NCBI GenBank assembly: GCA_016806645.1
Contig: JACSYO010000093.1
Location: 62,001 to 126,000 of the forward strand
Length of the DNA stretch: 64,000 bases
Reading direction: 5' to 3'
DNA from: Ophiodon elongatus
Lineage: Eukaryota > Chordata > Actinopteri > Perciformes > Hexagrammidae
The translations under genes were made by a program, and so were the position numbers. Shown one piece after another: positions 1 through 10,196 of this stretch (positions are counted from its first letter, which is position 1; each line of letters starts with the position of its first letter). Under the pieces are notes generated by a model that made no database searches, was not told the origin of the DNA, and was given only the letters and a program-made list of their open reading frames with translations.

Positions 1-194
1 TGATAGTCAAGGGCTTTTCATCAGAAAGAAAGGTTATGTTGGACTCAGACTTTGGCAGGTTATTGAGTACACCCCCGTTAGCAATGCACTGACGATGGGC
101 AGCGATCGCTCGTGTGGCAAAATCCGAGATCAGACGTTGGCGGTCGCTTTCTTCCAAACTGCCGCCACTCCCACCACCACTATGGTTTGACCGG
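1..194 (-). CDS. pcdh15: pcdh15 exon: start of CD1-like cytoplasmic tail (cut by window edge)
   Basis: Open frame to the window edge: C completes an Ile codon, then RSNHSGGGSGGSLEESDRQR, ATRAIAAHRQCIANGG and KSESNITFLSDEKPL. FLSDE and the preceding IxAH...NNLPKS pattern resemble the tail I recall from the longest human PCDH15 isoform (SRGNNS ... FTFLSDEDDL). Acceptor CATGCGCCAG|C with a long T/C tract before it. A Gly/Ser run is encoded at about 160-187. No donor or stop is evident before position 1, so the exon continues outside. Assignment to CD1 rather than another tail class is from memory. Confidence 0.85.
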
Positions 195-2042
195 CTGGCG
201 CATGCATAGAAGAAAATTTGAGAGAAAAAAAAGAATGAAGAGAGGGATAATAACAAAGGAGGGTATAGCGAATTGGAAAGATGCAAAGCTATATTAAATT
301 AAAGAGGGAGATAGGGACTAAATGGAATTTAAATTAAGAGCAGTATTGCACAGAGAGGTTAAATAGAATAGTTTATAAACGGGAGAGACAACAAAAGAAT
401 ACATAAAGAATGGTAGAAAGGCAGCTAAAACAATAAATCGTCTGCTCGAGCCTTTTGATAAATGAAATGAAAAGAGACTTCACATTAAGAGATAAATGAG
501 GACAGGGATGAGAGGAAATGGAAACGGGATCTTGCAAGAGGTAACAGCATTTTCTGTCAGTGCTGTTTTTACCAGAGGGACAAGAGATGGAGTGCTAAAA
601 AATAGTCTTAAAACACAAAGGGAAGGAATGCAAATATATTTTATGTATGCTAAAAGTAGTGCGCTACAAAGACGCTACTGCATCACGACTACAGACAATA
701 CCAAATCTGTTGGGGTAGGGATAGACAACTGTGTGTCATAGAGCTCCGAGAGTATGCAGATTTCCTTCCAACAAAAGAGTGATTATATCCTCCTCTCTGG
801 ATGAAGGTGCACTGATCTGTGAAATCTATATAGTTTATGACTTTGTTGAAACTCTGCAGACCTTTGGCATTTCATGGCGCATGGCTGGCTACTTCTATGC
901 CAAGTCAACCAATGCGACTTTACCAGAGTTCTAATACATCATTGATCAGCCACAATCATTCTTCACTTTGCTCTCTGATCTACCGAGGTACAACTTACTC
1001 TACATGGAAAACAAGAGTAAGCACTGACAAGGACGGGACACGAACACAAAACTAAGGCAAGAAAACTGTCAGCATAGTATCAAACTAGTCACAGACGTGA
1101 ATCCATTACCAGCATCCTACTCACTTTTGTCTGTCAGTCATGTGTAAAAGATGGATGGATCAGAGCAAGAGAAAATTAACAGATCAGTCAACATGAGAAC
1201 AAGCAAAGTCGAGTGATGAAATATCTCACATAGAGTGTATCTGTTGATCAGTTATATACGGAGCAATTTTTTTTTCAGAAAATGCATTCATTTTGGAAAA
1301 AACATTAGATGTTAAGAGACTGCAGGGTGTAGAAGTTAAATCATTTTATAAAATGAAGAATTAAATGATTCTTGTTTAAGATGTTCATTACATCAAATCA
1401 TTTAAAAAACATGTTTAATAATTGTATAATATGTTAGCTATTTTCCTTTCTCTTAGTCCCTTTTCAAAGTAAATGTTTGGAAATATAAACTGTAAACATT
1501 ATCAAAATACAAATCAAAATTTCAATATAATTGTGATTAATTAGGCTTCACTTTTTATTTCATGTGGTACACTAGAAGGTGTTAAGCTGTTTTCCTCCAT
1601 TCTAAATTGAATGTGAGTCGTTAACTGTGATAATAAATATTCCAGTAAACAAGTAGGTAAGTTAATAGGAAGGCATATTATAAACATCTAGTTATTGCTA
1701 GATGTGTATAATTGCTACATTGCACAAGTGATGACAACTATATGATGTGCTGTGTCGCTAAATAACACGACTTTCAATTTAACTTTTAAAAACATGCTTC
1801 ATTCAATGTGCTGCAAATAATACGCTAAAGAACACTTAATTTATCATAGGTAATTGAAAACAGACATTAAAACCCAAACCTGTCAAGGGAACAGCCAAAG
1901 GTAATTAAAAGAAAAATAATGCCTCGAAATCAGTCTACTGAGCAGTTTGATAATGGACCTTAATTATGAATGTGCAAACTTTTGTACTTTTCCAGGTTTT
2001 ATACTCTTTAGGGAATATAGTCTCTACAAGACTTCAGTGATA

Positions 2043-2123
<81 letters not shown>

Positions 2124-5100
2124 CACACAAAAGACCTTCCCAACCACAATTAAACATGCTCTGCAGCTTATCAATAGAATTAATTATCGCCCAGGGTGGT
2201 CTTTATAAATTACGGGCTGCATTTATTTCAATTATCTCATATCCAAGTTCATTTCCGCACACATTTTACAGCGGATAATTTTGGCGGGTTAGTCTCACAC
2301 ACACACGCACACGCACATGGAAATCCCTTGTTGTCATTTGAAGATAGTTCATACCATCTTGCAAATGAATTGCTCTCATGGTAATAGGAGTAGAGACGCA
2401 TATCAAGGACACACAGGAAACCGGTGATGCATGTAATGCTGATAAGAGTTCCTCTCAACTTCTTCTTAACGCTCCAGCAAGGAATTATAAATAACTATCT
2501 ATGTATTGCCTTGAGTGAGTGTGTGTACGTGTGTGGTTGTTATGACTTTGAGATAAAAGTTTATACGGGGGTCTCTATATATCATCACTGTTAGACTCTT
2601 GTTTAAAACTGTAGTATAAATTAAACTAAATTTGCGAGCAGATACACAGAAACGGGGGAGCTACAGCAAGTGGTGAAGAGAATATGACTAAATAATAAAG
2701 CAACTTTTTGAGGCAGTATAGAGTAGAGTCAGCACTTTAAAGACTTAAGACATAGGATTAATTAATTGTTATTAATTAATATACAGTAAAAGTAATTTCA
2801 CATAATCATCAAAAAGCTTATTTATATTGCCTCTACTTGCTGACCATGATTCACTGCTTCATGATTGGGAAAACAAATTTGGGAATAAAAAAAAAAAAAA
2901 CCTCACTTTGCTTCCAAAGCAAACATTCATAAACTCACATTGCAATCTGCTGTGAAGGCTGATCCACTGTTGACCTTCACTTTATCTATGGTATAGTGGG
3001 GACATTGGTATGCATTACAACAAGGAAACTGACAAGGACTGAGCTGCATGCCGCTGAACTTTGTGAAGATAAAATTGCAGGGTTTATCTGCGACTGTTAA
3101 TGCATTAAAAAAATCAGAGCTTTGTTTGGTGCTAGTTTGATGTGGGGTTTACAAGCCTCTGCACAATGTCGTCTCTACATTATGTCGGTTTCTTTGGCCA
3201 CTGCAAAATGTGAAATTAGGAAATAAATGTCCATAGACCACAAAACAGCCACATGCTTCGGGTGAACATATATTCAAACCCCCCAAAGCAAAACCCCTTA
3301 TTGTCTGCACACTTTTGCACACACAAGGAGTTTTCATCAGGATGGGAGAGAATTAATTTAACACTTAGCACAACTACCCGGCGCACCTTTCAGCACCATG
3401 GACAGCAGAAAAGAATTATGTTTTGTCTCCCATAATCCATCAAAACATTGTTTATTTGCAAACTATAATAACACTAGTAAACAGATACCATTGCTAATAT
3501 AATTATTGATTGTCAGATACCTTTTAAAACTAAATACACGGTATTTGTCAGTGTGCACAAGCACGGGCTGGGGGCTAAATGGCCGTTTGTGACACATTCT
3601 CTGCCAGCTATTGTATATTGCTATTAGTTGTTTTGATATGATCTTTTATATCTGCATTTCCACTGTGAGAAAGCCTCCTGGACTTTCTCTTCAGCACGAC
3701 AGCTGACCCTTCGTGTTGTACAGTGTGTTGACAGGTTCTGACAAAAAGGGCAACACGTGTCATAGCAACAGCTTGATTGACAGACGTACAAACAAATCAG
3801 TGTTGAATTCGTATGCGTGGTTCATTGTTTATGTTTGTATACTGGGTTAGGTAATAATGAGTGGGACAGAACATGATAAATATTTATGGTGTGTTTGAGT
3901 TAATGTCACTGTTTGATCAAGAAAAATCTCAGCATGCTTCTATCGGACTCCAAAGCCAGTTGATGAAGTATAATTTACTTTAAATTTTCAATCAATAGTG
4001 TAAGATGTTTAAAAACAGTCTTCAAAGGCTGCAACATACTGTGACATCTTATCATTTATCAGTTGGACATGAAAGACTTCTGAGCCGTTTAATGGTTGGT
4101 CTATGCTGGCCAGAGACACAGTGGGGGACACCATCGATGTATGTCCATGGGGAAAACAGTTCCCTGCTCCTTTTTATTATTTTGGACGGTTTGATTATAA
4201 GTAAACAGCTACGACACACACGCTGTTCTGCGGGACACAGTTATTCCGTGCCTTCTTATTGGGCACAAACCTCATGTTTACATGCCTATTGTCGTATAAA
4301 TAGACTTGAAACCTAAATAAACTCAAGACGTAGTTACGCCTGTGAGACAGAGCTGAGACGCGGGACTGCATAGAGCAGGTGCAGACATCTGCATTCCAAA
4401 AAATTAGAGCTTATCTGTTGTGTGAGATGTGCGAGAGAAAAACAGGTCTGATACACTTGCAGTCCAGAGTTAGCCAGCTGTGGATTGTATTCACGTAATC
4501 ACACAATACAGCAGTGGATGTCGCAAACACTGGCAGAGACCTGCAGTCTACTGAGTGCATCTTTCTAATCGTGTGTGTATTTTCACTTTTGTGCTGTTGC
4601 ATTTTGGTTTCACACTACAAGCATCTTCATGTTTTAATCACTTTTCTTTTTCTACACTGTTGTGTTCTCAAGTTAGGAGGAATTTAATATGAGCTCGATG
4701 CTGTAGATGGAGTTCATTGTTGTGTGTGATGGTGGAAGGCACACATTATGCTGGTTTTCCTGACGTTAGGCCATTATTTCCCTCCTTTCATTTATATTCG
4801 TGATATTGATTTATGCTGCCGGTATTTTCATTTCCTGATTGCTTTCAGTATTCATTAGTGGAAATGTGTGTGATGTACTGTATCCTAATGTTTGTATTTG
4901 GATGTAGGCAACTACCAAAATGTTGAACTGCATTTCCCAAGTGTCTTACACGACATAGCGCAGGTGTCCTATTGTAGATATCAAATGGCTTTCTTATTAA
5001 GTAAATGGTACTCAAACAGCGTTAGACCCGAGTGTGTAGCGCCTTCTTTTTGGTCCTCTTGCACATTAGCATTTGGTTGTGAGTGTGGTCACTGATCTTG

Positions 5101-5488
5101 TGCCAACTACAGTATCTGTGACATTTTATGACAATAAGGATCTTAATCTCACTTCAGATTGAAGATTACATGGTATCCCAAATAGCTCCATGCTTTGAAA
5201 CTGAAACACAACGGGAATGTATTCTTAATGCACAAAAGAGACTACATTGGGAAGTGTGAATAATGGTTTTGGTCTGCAGGGAATCAAAGATACAAGTTTT
5301 TTTGCAGTATTTTTCATTGTGATAATTAAAATGTAAGGATATGTAATGTTATGGGACTGACTGCATGTGTGGATACCACACAAATAAAGGCACGCTGCGA
5401 AATGCTGAGGTTTAATAGCCATAAAAATGTGAGCTAAGGCCTCTGCTTTGGCTCATAAATATAAATGCCACTTTCACACTTCACTTAC
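195..5488 (-). other. pcdh15 intron, 5.3 kb
   Basis: Intron between the common cytoplasmic exon and the CD1-like tail exon. It holds a pure CA microsatellite at 2049-2129 and otherwise unique-looking AT-rich sequence. I looked here for other tail exons (for example one beginning after Met with HKYEMP, or an LFLLYHF segment) and found none I could support. The short open frames are not convincing. Confidence 0.6.
2049..2129. repeat. (CA)n microsatellite
   Basis: About 40 CA units with a single CG interruption near the right end. It reads as (TG)n on the pcdh15 strand. Confidence 0.98.
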
Positions 5489-5599
5489 ATGGCGTTGTCA
5501 CCCAGCTCTTCATACAGGTTGTTGGCAGTTCCTCCCGCAGGTTTGCCCGTTGGCAATGCCATCTGGATACGGGCTGTTTTGGCACACTCTGCCTGGCGT
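5489..5599 (-). CDS. pcdh15: pcdh15 exon: common cytoplasmic juxtamembrane segment
   Basis: Encodes RQAECAKTARIQMALP, then the NNLYEELGDNA segment, ending with two bases of the next codon. RQAEC-KTARIQ-ALP and LYEELGD are the cytoplasmic residues shared by PCDH15 isoforms before they diverge into alternative tails. The mammalian proline-rich run between these motifs, as I remember it, is here only about ten residues (TGKPAGGTA). Acceptor TGTGTCCAG|A, donor AT|GTAAGT, 111 nt. The AT ending can become Met or Ile depending on the exon joined, so it suits alternative tails. Confidence 0.95.
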
Positions 5600-6495
5600 C
5601 TGGACACAGCAGAGAGGAAACTCAGAGTTAGCTATCAAAAGTTAGAGAAAACTCTTAGAAATCAGTGAAACATTCATAATCTGTGCAGTGGAGCTTAAAT
5701 CTTTGGTACATCCATCTTTAGCTCTGTTCTTAAGAAACTCCTCAACTCAACTACTCATTTATTTGTGTATGTTTTAACACTGTACAATATTAACAATGTG
5801 TATATTTACAGTCTGTGTGCGTGGTTTCAAGCCATGCTCGTCTTTCTGCGTGTCATTTTGTTTTGAGCCAGCCAAAGTATCTTAACAACTACAGGATGAA
5901 TTTCAATGAAGTTTTGGACAGACATTGATGCTTCCCAGAGGATGGAGGTAACTGACTTTGTTGATCCCCTGACATTTTCACTTGCACCACAAGGAGGTTG
6001 AAATGTCTGATGAAGTGCTGTTTATTTTGGGCATTAAATTCCATAATAACCTTTCAGCATACTGTCTGTCATAAGCCCCTCCCAACAGATGAGCCAAGGC
6101 ATATACAGCAGCAATTCTATGATAATTACCGTCCTATTTTCTTTGTAAACTTGTGAGCCTGAAAAGCCCTTTGAGATGACGTTACGTAACTGGGATTCGA
6201 GGCTCTAGCGAGCCACAATATAGATGGAGAGAAAATGTAAATGTGACCTGGATTCATGACCTCACGCAGACGCACGCACAAATTCTGATAAAAGCATCCG
6301 TCTTGGACATTTACTGATTCCATGTTCTTCAGGATTCATTTATTTGATTGTCTGCTGTCCTAGCTGTTTCACCACCCTCACTGATCTCATCCTTTATATT
6401 AATCAATGAAAGTCAACACATTAATCACAACGAGAGGTGTTTAAGACAGCCATGACGTTAATATTTTAGCATGAGAATATGGAAGTAGTACTCAC
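5600..6495 (-). other. pcdh15 intron, 0.9 kb
   Basis: Intron between the 9-nt microexon and the common cytoplasmic exon. It contains one dispersed repeat copy (5881-6012) and no other exon that I can support. Confidence 0.7.
5881..6012 (+). repeat. Dispersed teleost repeat fragment
   Basis: Contains the run AACTACAGGATGAATTTCA, then CAGACATTGATGCTTCCCAG and TGATCCCCTGACATTTTC. I recognise this as a fragment of a repeat very common in percomorph genomes (a consensus with TGATCCCCTGACTTTTCC). A second, diverged copy lies in the opposite orientation at 43008-43330. Confidence 0.6.
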
Positions 6496-6504
6496 TCCTT
6501 GAAT
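6496..6504 (-). CDS. pcdh15: pcdh15 9-nt microexon (Phe-Lys-Glu insert)
   Basis: The nine bases ATTCAAGGA are flanked by a strong acceptor (TATCCCTACCAG) and a strong donor (GTGAGTAC), with a CT-rich tract further upstream. Included, the membrane-proximal sequence reads YRQ-FKE-RQAEC; skipped, it reads YRQ-RQAEC; both are in frame. I remember mammalian PCDH15 as YRQFKVRQAEC, so the insert is expected and supports a real exon. UGCUGC lies at -21 to -16 from the acceptor. Found by looking for the missing FKV residues. Confidence 0.86.
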
Positions 6505-6560
6505 CTGGTAGGGATAGATGCAGCAGGCGACAGAAAGAGAAAGAGAGAAAGATTAGTGAC
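6505..6560 (-). promoter_or_regulatory. Microexon acceptor region with UGCUGC motif
   Basis: Read on the gene strand this is a CT-rich tract (TCTTTCTCTCTTTCTC) followed by CGCCTGCTGCATCTATCCC and TACCAG. The TGCTGC hexamer occupies 6520-6525, 16-21 nt before the exon. UGC motifs in this position are the known binding signature for the splicing activators SRRM3/SRRM4, which promote inclusion of very short exons in neurons and hair cells. Use of this site is an inference. Confidence 0.55.
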
Positions 6561-6718
6561 TATTAGAATCATAAATCACACAGTACCTCTTGTTAGCGAG
6601 GTTTATTCATTGAAATTTACAACCCATTTGGACAATTGGTCTTCATTACAGTCATTTAGCAACAGAGACTAGTGATTATTATGCTGATGATTACTACTCT
6701 GTTTTTCTTCATTCAAAT

Positions 6719-6770
6719 CTCCTCTCCTCTCCTCTCCTCTCCTCTACTCTCCTCTCTCCTTTCTCCTCAG
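6719..6770. repeat. CCTCT pentamer run
   Basis: Four clean CCTCT repeats followed by diverged pyrimidine-rich copies. Confidence 0.85.
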
Positions 6771-7659
6771 TCTGTTGTTTTTTGTCTCTCTTTCTCAGCA
6801 GGATGAGAAGTGCTCTCCAAAATGCACTGATCCAGTTCATGTGTGTGTGCACTTGTTTATGTGTGTTTGGGAGACAGATGGAATTAATAGCCTTTTCACG
6901 GTGGTTAGCTAAACAAACTATTAGAATTGGCACTGTGGGACAGGCTGCAATTCTGAATCATCTCGAGAAGTGACTGGCCCAGGTGATAAAACGATAAACA
7001 GTGCTAAAAGATGTCCTTTGGGAAAGATTGTCAGCTTTATCTTTTTTTCCTATTTAATGTCAAATCCTCTTTTTTTTTTTTTTTCTTTTTTTTTTAGACC
7101 AAATTGTTTTGAGGATCAACATTTTCACATTATAATTTAGTTCATCATTTCATGCACAACACATAAACGACTGGAATGCCAAACCCACAAATACAAGAGG
7201 AATGCAATGAATTTAATAGCTGCCTATGGGGTTTACACAAAGGAACGAGAGCCGCTCCCCTCTGCATCTCGGCTGGGCAGAAAGAGAGGAAAAATGAGTC
7301 ATCATATTTTTACATCTAATTTGGTAAATTAAGGTTTCATTTTGACCAAACCAGTGTTGGTGATTGTTGGAAATGTGGAATAACAAGCTGGGACAGTTTT
7401 AGTGAGTTTGCTTTGTTTCCGTTGAGTTTGAATGAAGTGCGTTTTACGATGAATTTAAAGGTTGGTCTGAGTTGTTAACTGTTGGTTTTGGTCTTTTTAT
7501 GGGATTCGTTGCTCAATAGAAAGTATGAAATATCGCCAACACAAGACAATCAAAGGGACCGTAAGCTCCTACATTCTCATTCAGTGTATGTTGTCCCTAA
7601 TTAAAGTGTCATGTATACTCTAAAACTGTAAATAAAAACTACACATAATTTATACTTAC

Positions 7660-7878
7660 TGTCTGTAGGTGATAATGACAATCAGTATGGCGGGGACACA
7701 GCAGATAATGATAATAACTGCCAGAGCCAACAGCGCCCCCTCCGTGTAGCCTACAGTCTGCACAGCTTTCTTCACGCTGGTCACCACTTCAGGGGTTCGG
7801 ATCTCCAGAATCCGTCCACCAGGAGGGAGGAAGGGCTGGAAGTCTTTATTGATGTCCAAGAGTTTACCATCAAGAAAC
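7660..7878 (-). CDS. pcdh15: pcdh15 exon: end of MAD12 and transmembrane helix
   Basis: Encodes FLDGKLLDINKDFQPF, then GGRILEIRTPEVVTSVKK, then GYTEG and the membrane helix ALLALAVIIIICCVPAIL continuing IVIITYR. The roughly 23-residue hydrophobic helix is the single transmembrane pass; the TYRQ that follows is cytoplasmic. Acceptor CACCTCAAG|G, donor CA|GTAAGT, 219 nt. The split codon CA is completed as CAA (Gln), with the same result whether the 9-nt microexon is included or skipped. Confidence 0.97.
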
Positions 7879-8326
7879 CTTGAGGTGAGAACCGCAGTGA
7901 TGTAACTGAACACTAAACAATAACCTCTGTTACACAATACAAGTTATGCCTACATAAAAGGACTGTTAATGCAAAAAAAACTAATTGTTCACTAAGTCAG
8001 ACAGTTTCATGCCACAAACACACTCGCTCACTCACTTGTGCGGTTATTCTTGCAAATCTGTTTAGTAGTTTTCTCTTTGTTTGTTTTTCCTATTGCCTCA
8101 CACTTAAAATAGCTGCCTGTTTAAGTGAGGTATGACAAAACTTTGTAAGAACTTTTCTACTTGATTGTCTAAACTGCCCAAAAACCTGAAAACAAAAAAT
8201 GAATCAAGGCCAGTTAAACTAGGAAATATTAAATTGCGATGTAATTTAGGTACAGTCCTTTCATGACATACACATTTTGGAGAGCTGTCATCTGACTTTT
8301 CATAGATCTGTTGGCAAAGTTCTTAC
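7879..8326 (-). other. pcdh15 intron, 448 bp
   Basis: Intron between the two MAD12 exons. I see nothing in it beyond the splice sites. Confidence 0.75.
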
Positions 8327-8503
8327 TTGTAGAGCTCCTGTCTAGAAACAGCCCTGTTTGTCAGCGGGTCGATAGCATAAATCATGAGGTCCGACTTGGT
8401 GTAATCTTCCTGCTCCATTCCATCGGATTGGCGATGGGGCCCGATGGTTTCCACGACAACCTTTGCTCCTGGAATCTGCTCCTGGACGTAGCGTTCCAAA
8501 ATG
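8327..8503 (-). CDS. pcdh15: pcdh15 exon: MAD12 domain core
   Basis: Encodes ILERYVQEQIPGAKVVVETI, then EQEDYTKSDLMIYAIDPLTN and RAVSRQELY plus two bases. The RYVQEQIPGAKVVVE helix-strand unit and DLMIYAIDP-TNRA are diagnostic for PCDH15 MAD12. Acceptor AAACCTCAG|C, donor AA|GTAAGA, 177 nt. The first base completes a Ser codon and the last two begin a Lys codon, giving QELYKFLDGK across the junction. Confidence 0.96.
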
Positions 8504-8580
8504 CTGAGGTTTAAAAAATAATGGGTTTTGATTGATGGGTTCACACTACTTTAACTCTGTCAGGATACTGACATGGCTGA

Positions 8581-8617
8581 CACACACACACGCACACACA
8601 CACGCACACGCACACGC

Positions 8618-8665
<48 letters not shown>
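8581..8665. repeat. (CA)n microsatellite with CG interruptions
   Basis: About 42 dinucleotide units. The left half has regular CG substitutions and the right half is pure CA. Confidence 0.98.
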
Positions 8666-8668
<3 letters not shown>

Positions 8669-9201
8669 TGTATGCATATACAAAAATACACCTCTGTGGA
8701 CAAACACACATTTTGTTTTCATCCTCTCAGCTGGGCTGTGAAATATTGATTTCTGTCCCCACAGAAACACCTGCTCAGTGCCCACAGCAGGAACCATCCA
8801 ACTAAGTTGTGTGCATGTGTGTGTGAGAGAGACTGAGAAAGAGAGTGAGGTAGAGAGAAAAAGATGGAAAAAACTTTAAAACATCATTATCAAGTTAGGG
8901 CGTGTGTCCATATAGTGTTTTTCTCAGGCAGAAAAGCACTGCCAGGCCTTGGGCAGCACTTCATCCAGAAAGCACTCCTGCTGTGCACGGGTTTTCTTTT
9001 CTATGACAATAATATCTTGACACAACATGACCTCTTTAACCGTCGTTAGACTAGCAGCTCTCCTTTGCCTTTTTTATAGATTTTTACTAACACCTAAAGT
9101 AAAGTAAGGTTCAGAGATTTTCAAATAGAAGTGCTCAAGTTGGAGTGTGAAAGTTAGCTTCAAGAAACAGATGGTGGGCGAGGAATACAATGGAGCATAC
9201 A

Positions 9202-9202
<1 letters not shown>

Positions 9203-9258
<56 letters not shown>
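9203..9258. repeat. (TG)n microsatellite
   Basis: 28 uninterrupted TG units, opposite in sense to the CA tract 540 bp away. Confidence 0.98.
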
Positions 9259-9259
<1 letters not shown>

Positions 9260-9537
9260 TTGTGACGTTACTGTCTGTGCCACTGTTTGTGCAATGTAAA
9301 ACCAATATGTGTACCAATATACCAACCCCAAAACATGTAAAATCTAAAGATAAACTTCATCTGTAACCATAGCTTGGTCTTTATTATATTATTAACAGGG
9401 ACATTGTTTCTTCTGTAACTGAAATGTTAACGTTTGATTCTCGTCATTTAGTGCACATGAAGTACAGCCAGCCTAATGCTATAGATAATTTATTAATACA
9501 TCATAGTAAAAAAAACATTGCGTTTCATGTAAGTTAC

Positions 9538-9626
9538 CTGAGGAGCTTGTCTTTGTTTTTCTCCACATAAGTCGGAGGGACATTTGATACGACCACCTGC
9601 ATGTCCAGCTGGTTCACGACTGACAC
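9538..9626 (-). CDS. pcdh15: pcdh15 exon: start of MAD12 (PICA/EL) domain
   Basis: Encodes VSVVNQLDMQVVVSNVPPTY and VEKNKDKLLR, crossing from the last strand of EC11 into the membrane-adjacent MAD12 domain. That ferredoxin-like fold lies between EC11 and the membrane and helps PCDH15 dimerise. The VNQLDMQV-VSNVPPT run is highly characteristic. Acceptor GTGTAG|GTG, donor AG|GTAACT, 89 nt, starting in phase 0 and ending two bases into a Ser codon. Confidence 0.95.
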
Positions 9627-9965
9627 CTACACAACAGATCAAAATGCAAATAAAACCAAGTTCTGCATTTAAACTGAGCTGAAAAAAGCATGCTCAGCTG
9701 TAAATCATTGTACTAGTCCTTATCAGATGGAACATCCACCAATGAAATAAAAGTTTGAATTGGAAAAGATAACATTTTCAATCAAACTACGCTACGAGCT
9801 CGTGACATTTTTATCTGCTTCAAGGACATTCTGGGAGCCCCATAAATCACATTGCAATTAAGTTAAATCATGTCATTAAATTTCTGTTAGGGAAAGCAAA
9901 GATTTAAAGATAAAAATGAATTATTATAAACCTGCCAACAATGTAAAAAATATAAATATACACAC
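9627..9965 (-). other. pcdh15 intron, 339 bp
   Basis: Short AT-rich intron between the EC11 and MAD12 exons. Nothing else seen. Confidence 0.75.
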
Positions 9966-10196
9966 CACTATCTCCGCCTTGCTGCTGTGTCCTTGACCAT
10001 AGTTGTCTGTCGCAACCACCTCAAACTTAAAATACGACCGCCTCATGTTGCGGTACATGATCGCCGTCTTCACCACGCCGCTGTATGGTTCGATGATAAA
10101 GCCGTCTTTGCTATCTTTAGTGTCTTTCCCAGCGAGAGGGGGGATGATGAGCCGGTACATCATAGCACTGTAGTTACCAGTGTCTTTGTCCAGTGC
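9966..10196 (-). CDS. pcdh15: pcdh15 exon: EC11
   Basis: A 231-nt exon, phase 0 at both ends. It encodes ALDKDTGNYSAMMYRLIIPP, then GFIIEPYSGVVKTAIMYRN and SYFKFEVVATDNYGQGHSS, ending KAEIV. DKDTGNYSAM-YRLIIPP and the MRRSYFKF strand are hallmarks of PCDH15 EC11. A lysine/aspartate-rich loop (AGKDTKDSKD) follows RLIIPP and seems a few residues longer than the mammalian loop I remember. Acceptor AATTTCACAG|GCA, donor GTG|GTGTGT. Confidence 0.96.

Larger units (their letters stand above)
6505..7659 (-). other. pcdh15 intron, 1.15 kb
   Basis: Intron between the transmembrane exon and the microexon. The microexon acceptor signals lie at its 3' end. It also carries a CCTCT-type pentamer run (about 6719-6770) and a T-rich tract at 7069-7096 on the plus strand. 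Confidence 0.7.
8504..9537 (-). other. pcdh15 intron, 1.0 kb, with opposed CA and GT tracts
   Basis: Intron between the first and second MAD12 exons. It holds a CA tract at 8581-8665 and a GT tract at 9203-9258, complementary to each other within the same transcript. No exon seen. Confidence 0.75.
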
